Below, one piece after another: positions 9,885 through 20,967 of a DNA stretch of 49,850 bases (its first letter is position 1; each line of letters opens with the position of its first letter). The notes beneath the pieces are model-generated. The model was not told where the DNA came from. It saw only the letters and a list, made by a program, of their open reading frames with translations, and did no database searches. The DNA lies in the NCBI GenBank assembly GCA_032718475.1, contig JAUCBJ010008609.1:1-49850 (forward strand), in the 5' to 3' direction. The stretch comes from Nemertoderma westbladi (lineage: Eukaryota > Xenacoelomorpha > Nemertodermatida > Nemertodermatidae). The position numbers were made by a program, and so were the translations under genes.

Positions 9885-11065
9885 ATGCCGAACTTAGCAT
9901 TTCTTCATCAAACTTTTAGTCAAACGTTGCAAAAGACGGATTCTTGGCAGTCTAGAAAATCATCTCAGCAGGAAAACCTTTTGGAAATTAAATCGCGGGA
10001 AAATAATATTATAAAGATTCAAAAAAATGTGTGCAACAACTCCAACGATTGTAGATTCAACTCCAAAAACAAAAATAGCAATAGCAAAATCCCTCGATTT
10101 ATCAATGACACAAATGTAAATAAGGATATCAAATCCTTTAATGATAAACTGGGAAGTCTGACCATTACAAGTTCTTATAAAAAACAATCTAAAGAAAATT
10201 TAGTGCTGAGGAAAGATATAATGGAGTTAGTGTTCGAATATCTACCGAATGTTAACGATAAACTTGCCATAACGTTAACCTGCAAAAATTGGAAAGAAAC
10301 TTTATATCAGCCGAAATTTTGGAAAAACATAATTCCTCGTCTTGAAAGGAGGGATATGTTCACTAACAGTGGAAACGATTCTACGGCATGTTGCATCGAT
10401 TTAACAAGTCTAGCGAGTAGAGGATTCAAGGAGGTTATCGTATCCGGTGTTTCCGACTTAGAACTCTGTGAGTTCATAGACAATTTCAGCGGTTCGAAAA
10501 GGCAACTTCAGTCGATATCATTGGACAACTCGAACATTACCGATACCGGACTGGAAGTAATGATGGAACATTTAGTGAATATTAGCCGCTTACAGCTCAC
10601 TAGTTGCAACAACATCACGGAACGAGGGCTCTGGAACAGTTTAAGTCCACGAATAACGCATCTCGATATTTCCGACTGTATATGCGTTGGTGACGACACA
10701 GTAGCCGCAATTAGCCAACAAACTCCATGCATCTCGCAACTTAAACTACAGGCCTACCATCTTACAGACAAGTCTCTCGGGTTGTTCTCATTGAAACAGA
10801 GTCGAGCTTTGACCACGGTCGAACTGCGTTGCTGTTGGGAGGTCACAGACGCTGGGGTCAGTAACCTGTGTCGTGCTCTCCCCAATCTAGTCTCCCTCAG
10901 TCTGTCTGGCTGCTCCAGGGTCACTGATGCGGGGGTGGCAGTGATTTCAGACTGTCTCGACAAGCTGAAGGACCTTGATCTGAGTTGGTGTCCCGGTATA
11001 ACCGACGACGGTATACAGAAGATTGCTACAGAGCTACCGAAACTTGAGTATTTGAATCTCGACAG
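9885..11065 (+). CDS. FBXL16: F-box/LRR protein, FBXL16-like, first coding exon
   Basis: Encodes 393 codons plus two bases. I start at the ATG at 9885, which reads MPNLAFLHQTFSQ and has A at -3; the frame opens after a stop at 9801 and the only earlier start is a GTG. Residues 1-105 are polar and Asn/Lys-rich. An F-box lies at about 108-150 (LRKDIMELVFEYLPNVNDKL, then TCKNWKETL). From about 208 to the end there are cysteine-containing leucine-rich repeats (LQLTSCNNIT, LSLSGCSRVTDAGV, LDLSWCPGITDDGI). The order and wording match vertebrate FBXL16, including the QAYHLTD repeat. F-box proteins of this class normally bind SKP1; vertebrate FBXL16 is reported as an atypical, regulatory member. The exon ends GACAG|GTGAGT at 11065/11066 after two bases of a codon. 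It joins in order, but not in phase, to the exon at 20401. AMN1 or FBXL14 relatives are less likely. Confidence 0.9.
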
Positions 11066-12139
11066 GTGAGTGATTAGTGATTAATATGGATCATTTGCCA
11101 TGGATTTATTCTGAGTTCAGTAAAATGATTTCTATTCAGTGAGTGCAAGGTAATAGTTATTTTTCATTGCATTTCCTTAAGGGAAACTTTTCTTAGGGAG
11201 GGAAAGGAATGACCTAAACTGTATAATTAATAACATACAAATTATTTCCAATAACAATGCCGTTATCCGACTTTGTGGAGGTATTGTAATAAAATCTGAC
11301 GTAATAAGGAATTTGTTGTTTCTATAATAAATATTTCTTAAAGAACTAACATTCCCTTAACATAACATAATAATTTCAAATGATAGAATCGAATATGTTC
11401 ATTTATTTAGAATGCTCATTCCCGCAACTTTTCAAGAAAATTAATTATTGATTGTATTTCCTCTCATGCTTCACATCAAAGTTTACCCATATTTTCTTCA
11501 TGTTTATATAAATAATTACAAGTCATTAAAATGCTAACTATCTAGAAATCAGCTACACCTACAAGAACGCTCAAATAATCAGCAGTTTGGGAATTTTAAA
11601 CGCCATGTATTTGCGCGCACGTTAGCAGTATAACACGTTGTCCCGGGGCGTAAAACTTAATTTATCACAAGACTAAATCGTTACCTTTCCATCCTTATAT
11701 CGTGTTTTAATGGAGTTACCAGTTTTTCTGTATATAAACCCGGGTTACTGCTCATTCAATCTAATTGGCCCCTCCTTCACAATCAGCAACCTGTTGGATT
11801 GAACCGGCTCATTCCTTGAATGTCTAGTAAGTACTGATAAAGAATACGTTTCCTTGGAATTATATCAAAGTGAACTGCATTATAATTCGATGAATTAGTC
11901 AGCAGTGCCATGGGCTGAACAAACTGAACACGTTGGTTTCTGGAGATACTCGCTTGTCAGCAGGGATTAAGATATCAGATGGCATGTCATCTTACTTGGA
12001 GCGTAAATAAATGGTTTGAATGAGGGAAAATAACAAGGAAATTTTATCACAGAAGATGGCACAGGATGTAGGAGGTTACACACAATGGTTCGGTTTCCTT
12101 TGCAGAAATAATGTGATGACAACATCCGCGGTAGGTAAT
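11066..12139. other. Start of the 9.3-kb intron; no feature recognised
   Basis: Begins with a strong donor (GTGAGT). The rest is AT-rich with no repeats and no coding segment. I looked specifically for the expected middle LRR exon (a codon run for an RWC-type repeat between suitable AG and GT) and found none. Confidence 0.6.
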
Positions 12140-13154
12140 GGATTGATGAGGTACGTTTCGTACGGTACGATACGTTTCGTACGGTATGACACGTTTCGTA
12201 GGGAATGGTACGATACGTTTCGTACAGTACGGTACGTTTCGTACGGTACGGTACGTTTCGTACGGTACGGTACGTTTCGTACGGTACGATACGTTTCGTA
12301 GGGAATGGTACGATACGTTTCGTACGGTACCGTACGTTTCGTAGGGAATGGTACGATACGTTTCGTACGGTACGATACGTTTCGTACGGTATGATACGTT
12401 TCGTAGGGAATGGTACGATACGTTTCGTACAGTATGGTACGTTTCGTACGGTACGGTACGTTTCGTACGGTACGGTACGTTTCGTACGGTATGGTAGGTT
12501 TCGTACGGTACGGTACGTTTCGTACGGTACGGTACGTTTCGTACGGTACGATACGTTTCGTACGGTACGGTACGTTTCGTACGGTACGGTACGTTTCGTA
12601 CGGTACGGTACGTTTCGTACGGTACGGTACGTTTCGTACGGTACGGTACGTTTCGTACGGTACGATACGTTTCATAGGGAATGGTACGATACGTTTCATA
12701 GGGAATGGTACGATACGTTCCATACGGTACCGTACGTTTCGTAGGGAATGGTACGATACGTTTCGTACGGTACGATACGTTTCGTACGATATGATACGTT
12801 TCGTAGGGAATGGTACGATACGTTTCGTACAGTATGGTACGTTTCGTACGGTACGGAACGTTTCGTACGGTACGGTACGTTTCGTACGGTATGGTACGTT
12901 TCGTACGGTACGGTACGTTTCGTACGGTACGGTACGTTTCGTACGGTACGATACGTTTCGTACGGTACGGTACGTTTCGTACGGTACGGTACGTTTCGTA
13001 CAGTATGGTACGTTTCGTACGGTACGGTACGTTTCGTACGGTACGGTACGTTTCGTACGGTATGGTACGTTTCGTATGGTACGTTTCGTACGGTACGGTA
13101 CGTTTCGTACGGTACGATACGTTTCGTACGGTACGGTACGTTTCGTACGGTACG
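12140..13154. repeat. 19-bp satellite array 1, unit GGTACGTTTCGTACGGTAC
   Basis: About 1 kb of a 19-bp unit that is itself almost palindromic (GGTAC/GTACC with TTTCG at the centre). Every few units a variant carrying TAGGGAATGG appears. A block of these variants (near 12290-12440 and 12670-12840) repeats as a higher-order unit. The Tyr/Val/Arg/Phe-rich open frames on both strands follow from the unit lacking stops and 3 x 19 bp giving 19 codons. They are not genes. The array lies in the FBXL16-like intron. Confidence 0.95.
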
Positions 13155-13669
13155 TGTTCGCGCTTTTAGACCTTTAGCAGTTTAACCTGCCAAATTTAAG
13201 TGTCTTCTAGGTTATAAATCGACTTTAGCCTATGACAAGTATTTGATGCACTACATTAGCCGAAGCCAGCCTATGCGCGACCATTCACCCGCTGGATTTA
13301 CCCGGGAGACTGGATTCGGATGCTCTGACCTTATTGCGGTGTAGGCCTACTGTATTATTCGATTGATCGTTAATATATAATCTCTGACAAATATTATTCA
13401 TTTTCGGGAAATATTAACAGTTCCTTTAGGACGTGGCGCTCTAAGTATGTAAACAGAGTTATGACTTACACTAAACACAACAGGATGGCTATTGATTTAC
13501 GTATAAAGCGCATTCTTTAGGAGATGCTTTGTTATCTATCACACTCATGCACACTACTGCACAATGCTGCACACCGATCTGCCGACCTTCACTAATTTTA
13601 ATCATATATAAGGAGAACAGCAACCGACACATGTAGGGCCTATGAAATAGCATTCAATTCACTCCAAAG
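13155..13669. other. Unique spacer with a junction repeat
   Basis: The first 40 bp (CGCGCTTTTAGACCTTTAGC, then AGTTTAACCTGCCAAA) recur almost exactly at 49803-49842, where they cut into a LINE. The rest holds a LINE-tail scrap (GCACAATGCTGCACACCGATC near 13558) and TAGGCCTA at 13342. No gene. Confidence 0.55.
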
Positions 13670-15050
13670 CCACTTTAATGTAAGTCGCAATTGTTATATG
13701 TAACCGGTCTCTCTAACCTTCAGTATATCAAGAAGATTGGGGTTTCTGATTATTGATCGATATTATCCAAATATAACAATATTCCATCAACTGATATAAT
13801 GAATAACCGACAGTAAATAGCAGTAAAAATGCGGTGTTTGTAGTTGACAATATGATTTGACACACTGACTTGTGATTAGTTTGTGTTGCGATATGTGATA
13901 TGATATGATAACAGTTATATGTTTCTATGATCAAGCCTACTAATGTTTGGCTAAAGCCTGAAAACAGAGATTCCAAAGCCGGTCTTCTGGCTGTGGACAA
14001 AATACACATACTGACTCAATTGCATGAGTTTCTGTATACAATCTCCAACACAGAGTCAAAAAACGCTCTGATGGGTCGACCGAATAAAGAGAGAACAAAG
14101 AACAAAGAAATGTTACACGTGGACATATCAGCTGTTAGATGTCGTCATGGTAACTACACTGTATCAAGAGGATTTTGGCTTATTGCGACATAAGATCGCT
14201 AGTTATGTCCGCTAAAGTACACAGCTAGTTATGTCCGCTAAAGTACACATACAGAAGAAATGGCTTTTTATGTCCACTAAAACACCGGTACAGTAAAGAA
14301 ACGGCTTTTATGTCCGTTAAAACACCTACAGAGTACTTTGCGGGGAAAATAACCAGCTAGATCCGCAAAAGCCTTTACAGCCACTATAATGTAAGTCGCA
14401 ATTGCTATATGTAACCGGTCTCTCTAACCTTCAGTATATCAAGAAGATTGGGGTTTTATGGTGATTTATCGATATTCTCCAAATATAACAATATTCCATC
14501 AACTGATACAATTAATAACCGACAGTAAATAGCAGTAAAACAATGCGGTGAATGGTATGTATAATTTAAGATGCTGAGTTAATGCGTGACTTGATATGAT
14601 AACAGTTATACGTTTCTATGATCAAAGCCGATCTAATGTTTGGCTAAAGTCTGAAACACAGAATAATTCCACAGCCGGTGTTCTAGGCTTAGGAAAAATA
14701 CACACTGACTGAATTGCGTGAGTTTCTATATGCACTGTCCAACACAAAGAAAATCGCTCTGATTGGTCGAGTGAGCCGAACAAAGAACAAAGAAAAAGTT
14801 ACACGTGGACATATCAGCTGATAGATGTCGTCATCTTGAACTACACTGTATCAAGAGTATTTGGCGTTATTGTTGGCATTGGCGTTAAAATTGCTAGTTA
14901 TGTCCGCTAAAGTACACATACAGAAGAAATGGCTTTTTATGTCCACTAAAACACCGGTACAGTAAGGAAACGGCTCCTTATGTCCGCCAAAACACCTACA
15001 GAGTACTTTGCGGGGAAAATAACCAGCTAATTCCGCAAAAGCCTTTACAG
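13670..15050 (+). repeat. Direct duplication of a 0.7-kb unit between the two satellite arrays
   Basis: Unit 1 (13670-14380) and unit 2 (14381-15050) both start CCACT(T/A)TAATGTAAGTCGCA and both end GCAAAAGCCTTTACAG. They are clearly similar but carry many substitutions and small indels, so the duplication is not recent. Each unit's 3' third holds degenerate copies of TTATGTCCGCTAAA (four in unit 1, three in unit 2). The 93- and 88-codon open frames within are not conserved between the two units, so coding is not supported. Unit 2 abuts the second satellite array directly. Confidence 0.85.
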
Positions 15051-16321
15051 TACGGTACGTTTCGTACGGTACGATACGTTCCGTAGGGAATGGTATGATA
15101 CGTTTCGTACGGTACCGTACGTTTCGTAGGGAATGGTACGATACGTTTCGTACGGTACGATACGTTTCGTACGGTATGATATGTTTCGTAGGGAATGGTA
15201 CGATACGTTTCGTACAGTATGGTACGTTTAGTACGGTACGGTACGTTTCGTACGGTACGGTACGTTTCGTACGGTATGGTACGTTGCGTACGGTACAGTA
15301 CGTTTCGTACAGTATGGTACGTTTCGTACGGTATGGTACGTTTCGTACGGTACGGTACGTTTCGTACGGTACGGTACGTTTCGTACGGTACGGTACGTTT
15401 CGTACGGTACGGTACGTTTCGTACGGTATGGTACGTTGCGTACGGTACGGTACGTTTCGTACAGTATGGTACGTTTCGTACGGTACGGAACGTTTCGTAC
15501 GGTACGCTACGTTTCGTAAGGTATGGTACGTTTCGTAAGGTACGGTACGTTTCGTACGGTACGGTACGTTTCGTACGGTACGATACGTTTCGTACCGTAC
15601 GGTACGTTTTGTACGGTACGGTACGTTTCGTAAGGTATGGTACGTTTCGTACGGTACGGTACGTTTCGTACGGTACGGTACGTTTCGTACGGTACGGTAC
15701 GGTACGTTTCGTACGGTACGGTACGTTTTGTACGGTACGGTACGTTTCGTACGGTACGGTACGTTTCGTACAGTATGGTACGTTTCGTACGGTACGGTAC
15801 GTTTCGTACGGTATGGTACGTTTCGTACGGTACGGTACGTTTCGTACGGTACGGTACGGTACGTTTCGTACGGTGCGGTACGTTTCGTACGGTACGATAC
15901 GTTTCGTACGGTACGGTACGTTTCGTACGGTACGATACGTTTCGTAGGGAATGGTACGATACGTTTCGTACGGTACCGTACGTTTCGTAGGGAATGGTAC
16001 GATACGTTTCGTACGGTACGATACGTTTCGTACGGTATGATACGTTTCGTAGGGAATGGTACGATACGTTTCGTACAGTATGGTACGTTTCGTACGGTAC
16101 GGTACGTTTCGTACGGTACGGTACGTTTCGTACGGTATGGTACGTTGCGTACGGTACGGTACGTTTCGTACAGTATGGTACGTTTCGTACGGTATGGTAC
16201 GTTTCGTACGGTACGGTACGTTTCGTACGGTACGGTACGTTTCGTACGGTACGGTACGTTTCGTACGGTACGGTACGTTTCGTACGGTACGGTACGTTTC
16301 GTACGGTACGATACGTTTCGT
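15051..16321. repeat. 19-bp satellite array 2
   Basis: Same 19-bp unit and same orientation as the array at 12.1-13.2 kb, with the same TAGGGAATGG-bearing higher-order block near 15070-15235 and 15935-16085. Ends sharply at ACGTTTCG|TTAACTAG. The long open frames in all forward frames are repeat artefacts. Confidence 0.95.
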
Positions 16322-19121
16322 TAACTAGTTGATGTTTTTCTTCGTAAGTTTGGCGAGTCTTTGGACTCTTTTAAATACTTGTTTTGCCCTAACACACACA
16401 CACACAGTATATACTGGCAGCTGACTGAATGGCGCGGGATGTTCAATCATTTCTAAGTAATTTCAAGGCGTACTTAACTATGCGACATGCGTTCTGCAAA
16501 GGATTGAAATTTTAATATATTCACAAGCACAGATATATTATTACAATTATTATAAAATATAAATAACTATTTCTTATATGGTAAACTACATATGCCTTTA
16601 GGACCGACCACCCATGGAATAACTTGTGTTTTATCACGTAGCACGAAATTTTAATTCACAAAATTGCCTATTATACTACCAGTACACGGTAAAGGAACAT
16701 CTGGAATTTTTAGGGAAATAAGTTGCCTTTTTTCCACATCCATGTATTTGTATAAAAAAAGTTCAATTTTCTCCTGAAACGTCGTTTATAAAACGGTGAC
16801 AGACAATTTTGTGGAAAACAACAAATTTAAAAAATATGTAGGACCTATTCTTCAAAGTGAAAAATAACAATAAATTTGTTTCAACTTTGTCTGTTTATTT
16901 TATCATAATTATAGTTTGTTTATCTCTCGCTAGCATTGCTTGTTAGTTGAGGTACTTTAGCAGTTAACGCCTTACAAAACGTCCCAGTAACAACTAACAA
17001 TAACAATGCAAACTCTGCAGATAAGTAAACTTAACATCATTTCATTAGAGTACCGAGTACCATCATGTAGTAAACTAAAGAATAATAATTACGAATTATA
17101 TTTATTTATTTATCAACCACGTTAAGTAAAAAACCTTACCGGTAGGTGTGTTAGTACCAAAATATGTAACAAACGAATAAGCAACAAGACGCTGACGTTG
17201 CATGCAATCAGTGATCAGCTGTAGGTTTCGCCTCGCAGCTGAAGGCATTTCTCAGGAGGACAAGCCAGGAAATGTAGAGATAAATTCACAAAGGGAGACA
17301 GAACGAGTATATAAAATATAAATGAAGAGAGAGGTTTGTAGGTAACTAACCTCTGAGAAGCAAAATAAGAATAATATCCGTAAAGCGGTGACATGTTGTT
17401 TGTTATTTGGTTCATATAATTATAATTACTTCGTTAAATAATGCCGTCGCTTTCGCCTTCGATGTTTTCATCTAATAATTTCCTGTTATCCACCAATTCA
17501 CGCATTCTGACACAAGTTGCTTTCGCTTTGCTTACCTCGTATGAAAAAAATGAACCTCGTACCGGTATAATGCAGTACCGGTAGGTACCTCATATTACCG
17601 TATCCATATCCTAACAACATCCTGCCTCGACCACGAAAATTCAAAGGAAATTGTAATTCGAGACGCCGGCGAAACAGCTAAGAATTCAAAACACATAGCA
17701 ATTAGCGCGCACTCGAAAAGCCACAATTACCGCCCCTCGCACGACCAGTTCCAGTATACCCTTTGTATAGGCTAACACACGACCTCACCCACCACCCACC
17801 AAAGTATGTAAATCACACACTGTCCCACCCTACTGATCTTGTGTTTTCCCATTAAAACCAACCAGATACCCTGTGGCAATCAAATAATATACTGCCATTT
17901 TGACCTATGGTATTCCTTAAGCCTTATTCCCTCTTAACCAGCTAACCTATATTGCCTGAACTCGTGTGGAATATTAAATGAGATATCTGAAACTCCTTAG
18001 CTTCCCCTTACGAAACAAGATTCCACTGATTTATATTCCTTGCCATATGTCTACCTGCCCGATAAGAACTGCATTGTATATGAGGATGTTGGGGGTTATG
18101 TATACCCTACTATCTCCCGTGTTTTGTCATTTACAACGGAAAGACAGCTGCCACATTCAGGTTTCGCCATTAATTACTTTGCCTCTCTGATGACAGCTTT
18201 GGCCGTAATTCCTTTAATCCTTACCTATACAGGCCAAGTCTTCCCTAACTAATAAATAAGGATTCCCTTTCCACATATTAATTCTACAGTAGTCAAGTCA
18301 CCACGTGTTAGTTATATAAAGCATAAGAAATGTCATTACCTTTTTTCTATCCATGGATTGACGGATTCACTTTATTGACATTCCATAAAGTAGCCGCCCA
18401 TGAATATAAATTAGTAATTACTAATTACGGGCGCATTCCCTAAGCATTCCATAACTGACGTACCCATTAAATATTCCGATCACTTTGCAAGTTCGTAAAG
18501 AAAACATAATGTAGAATTAAAAATTATACCATCCACTAACTAAAGACAGGGACATCTTACATATCCATTAGCGGAATTATTACGAAAATTTCGACGCCCA
18601 TGTGAAGAATCTTCCAGGTTTTCACTTATCGGTCGAAATTTTATTGAAATTTTATATGAAGAATTTTTATTTTTTTAATTTTCCCCTTTTTAAGTATTTT
18701 ATAGCGGTTATTTAATCTTATAACCTGTACAGAAATATTAATTATTCGTTTATTGTTTTGAATAGATTCAGCCATTGTGTAACCTGGGATTTTAGTGGCA
18801 TACCTGGTTTTCTTCACATATAGGGTTAAACTGCAAAGTTTACGATATAGTCACTACGTATATAACATCAGAAAGTCTAGTATACTTTATACATGGGCTA
18901 AAATTTTGTTCGGTTTGTGTTTAATATTATTTGAAAATGTTTCATATTCACTTTTATCCGGTATCTTACTATTATAATTCATTGAACTTCGCATGATCAA
19001 TTAAACAGGGTAGGCCTGCTATACATTATAGTAATAAATGTATTCCATACGGAACCAATTAAACCTAAAATTCAGTTAGAGTGAGTGACTATTCGTTTAC
19101 TTACTCACTATAAAATAAACT
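16322..19121. other. Intron sequence without recognised gene
   Basis: Contains a short (CA)n run near 16390 and AT-rich DNA. A plus-strand frame at 18040-18252 has a mixed amino-acid composition but no domain I recognise and no splice signals that would place it in the FBXL16-like gene. Nothing resembling the expected LRR exon is seen. Confidence 0.5.
18777..18905 (+). repeat. Dispersed repeat copy B
   Basis: Partner of 2578-2700. It shares TGTAACC(T/A)GGGATTTT, CTTCACA, GGGTTAAACTGCAAAGTTTA and ACATGGGCTAAAATTTTGTT. Divergent, with indels. Family unknown. Confidence 0.5.
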
Positions 19122-19124
19122 TTA

Positions 19125-19525
19125 GGGGGGGGGGGGGGGGGGGTGGGGGTGGGGCGTACACCATTTTGGTCCAAAATATGTCGAAATTATTTTTATGATC
19201 TATTATAATGCACGATTAAATGGTGTTTCCAAATCTGAAAACCGCTATTTAAGAGCTCTTTTTAGTTTTCAAGTTATAACAATTTCCATTTAAGGAGACC
19301 TATTGAAATTACTATTACTATGTATAATGAAAGGATATATATATATATATTGGATATATATGGATATATATATTTGTTAATAAAATTTAATACTATTTAT
19401 AACAAACCTAAAAATTAGCATAAATTTGCAGCGCCACCTAGCGGTGCAGAAGTATTTTCAGAAAATTTCGCCTGATAGTTATGTTGCCCCATCTTTGATC
19501 TATCATATAAAAAAAATGGTGTACC

Positions 19526-19556
<31 letters not shown>
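19125..19556. mobile_element. 432-bp MITE with poly-G/poly-C ends and TTA target duplication
   Basis: Left end: 19 G, TGGGGGTGGGGC, then GTACACCATTTT. Right end: AAAATGGTGTACC, A, then 30 C. The ends are inverted repeats of each other and are flanked by TTA on both sides (19122-19124 and 19557-19559). A second, inner inverted match (TATGATCTAT and GATCTATCATAT) supports the fold. The interior holds an AT-dinucleotide run and a CTCF-like GCGCCACCTAGCGG at 19431. No ORF, so it is non-autonomous. The 3-bp TTA duplication would suit a PIF/Harbinger-type source; that assignment is inference. Confidence 0.75.
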
Positions 19557-19559
19557 TTA

Positions 19560-20400
19560 ACTGTTACCTGATAAAGTCATGGATAACCAAAATGAGCAAA
19601 AAACAACCCTTCCCTGTCGTTGCTCGCTGGTCATCGAAAACGTAAGTCTCTACTTTCATCCCAAAATTATTACTTCTTTCCAGATGCGTTGAGACTACAG
19701 ACCAAGGATTAGCCCACTTATCAGTACTTACTGAGCTCCGAAGTCTGACTCTCCGATGGTGCATCTACATAGGAGATTACGGGGTCAAACATCTGGGATC
19801 TCTAATTAATCTACAACTCCTCTCACTAGCTGGTTAGGTCCACAAAACCGCTGTAACATCTTCATGTCTAGACTAATTTGTACAATTCGACCTGTTTTTT
19901 CAGGTTATTACAACTTTAGAAGACTCATTAAATTAACACACGTATATACATTGTGTCAACAAATCCCGTATGTTGTAGATGTAATGCCCCATCTGGGTAC
20001 AGGATAACCGTAATTCGAGTTAGTTTGTAAATTTACCCTGATTATAAAATATCAAATTCTTTTCAACTAATAAACTTAGTTTAATGTAAGACACTTTTAG
20101 TTAATTCCCAGGGTTGAGATTCAATTTAAATTAAATATATATTTAATTAATTATTATGAGATTATTCTTACCCAATTAAATTGGGAATGTGGATTTCCAA
20201 TTAACAATCTACATTCTACACACCCCCTCTAAGAAAGAATGCTGCAAGTCGGTTTCAGGTCACTTCGTATCCAATTAACGATTAATTTGTTAACAAAATT
20301 TTAAATTATATCACACATTTAACTTCTAAAATTCTATATATTCCCCCCAATCATTGGGGTGTAACATTCCGTAAAGTTAAGAGTTTGTATTTAATTACAG
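19560..20400. other. End of the intron
   Basis: AT-rich sequence without a recognised element. It ends with a normal acceptor, TTTGTATTTAATTACAG, at 20384-20400. CCCCCCAATCATTGGGG at 20343-20359 can fold into a small stem. Confidence 0.55.
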
Positions 20401-20549
20401 GTTGTCCATCAGTAACCGGAAGAGGGTTGAGTCATCTGGTTAATCTAGAAAATCTCAGAGAATTGGAATTGACAAATTGTCTGGAGGTTAATGACGATAT
20501 CATGGGATTCCTTGAGAACCACCTAACCGGCTGTCAGCTTATATATTAA
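20401..20549 (+). CDS. FBXL16: F-box/LRR protein, FBXL16-like, terminal exon
   Basis: After the acceptor at 20399-20400, two bases complete a codon and 48 codons follow before TAA at 20547. They read CPSVTGRGLSHLVNLENL, then RELELTNCLEV, and end HLTGCQLIY. The LELTNC repeat and the short cysteine-containing tail match the C-terminus of vertebrate FBXL16. The preceding codon must begin with one base from the previous exon (probably Gly, as in the family's SLAG-CP junction). The exon at 9885-11065 ends with two bases of a codon, so the two cannot be joined directly: doing so shifts frame and stops quickly. An intermediate exon of about 145 bp, length 2 modulo 3, is required and was not found in the window. 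Confidence 0.85.
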
Positions 20550-20660
20550 CTACAATCGCTAACCAAATTACTACATGTCACTATGTTGCCGAGGTCAATT
20601 TATTCCCGAGAAATTCACTGTCAACTTTTATTTAAAACTACAGTAAATAATAATGAATTA

Positions 20661-20666
20661 AATAAA
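20661..20666 (+). promoter_or_regulatory. Polyadenylation signal of the FBXL16-like gene
   Basis: AATAAA lies 112 bases after the stop codon, the first good candidate downstream. The transcript would then have a short 3' UTR, ending before the G-rich array that starts at 20968. Confidence 0.55.
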
Positions 20667-20967
20667 CCCATGTTATTATACATATAAACCATTGTAGTGT
20701 TTAAGATACATCTCAATCACTCTAAGGACTTTGTTATTTTCAACAGATTTTCAATATTTTCGGAACTGTTTTATTTTACACTGTTAACTTTATTTGCAGG
20801 TGTTAAGTAATGTAGCACTTTATCTTATAAAATCAAATCACACACACCTGCAAAAACATAATATTTGGTGCGAAAATTAGAATAAATAATTATTATACTA
20901 CATTGTTGTCAATATTATACGTTAATGTATTCTTCAGAGATTAGTTGCGAGTAGGAAAACATAATAT

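Noticed and set aside
12020-16332. Tyr/Arg/Val-rich proteins on both strands
   Set aside because: Produced by the 19-bp GGTACGTTTCGTACGGTAC satellite, with equivalent frames in parallel.
18040-18252. 70-codon frame with ordinary amino-acid composition
   Set aside because: No recognisable domain, no clear promoter or splice context, and it overlaps another frame of equal length.
11066-20400. Candidates for the missing FBXL16-like exon
   Set aside because: I read for an LRR-coding stretch of about 145 bp with suitable splice sites and found none, including the frame at 18040-18252, which has no leucine-rich repeat pattern.
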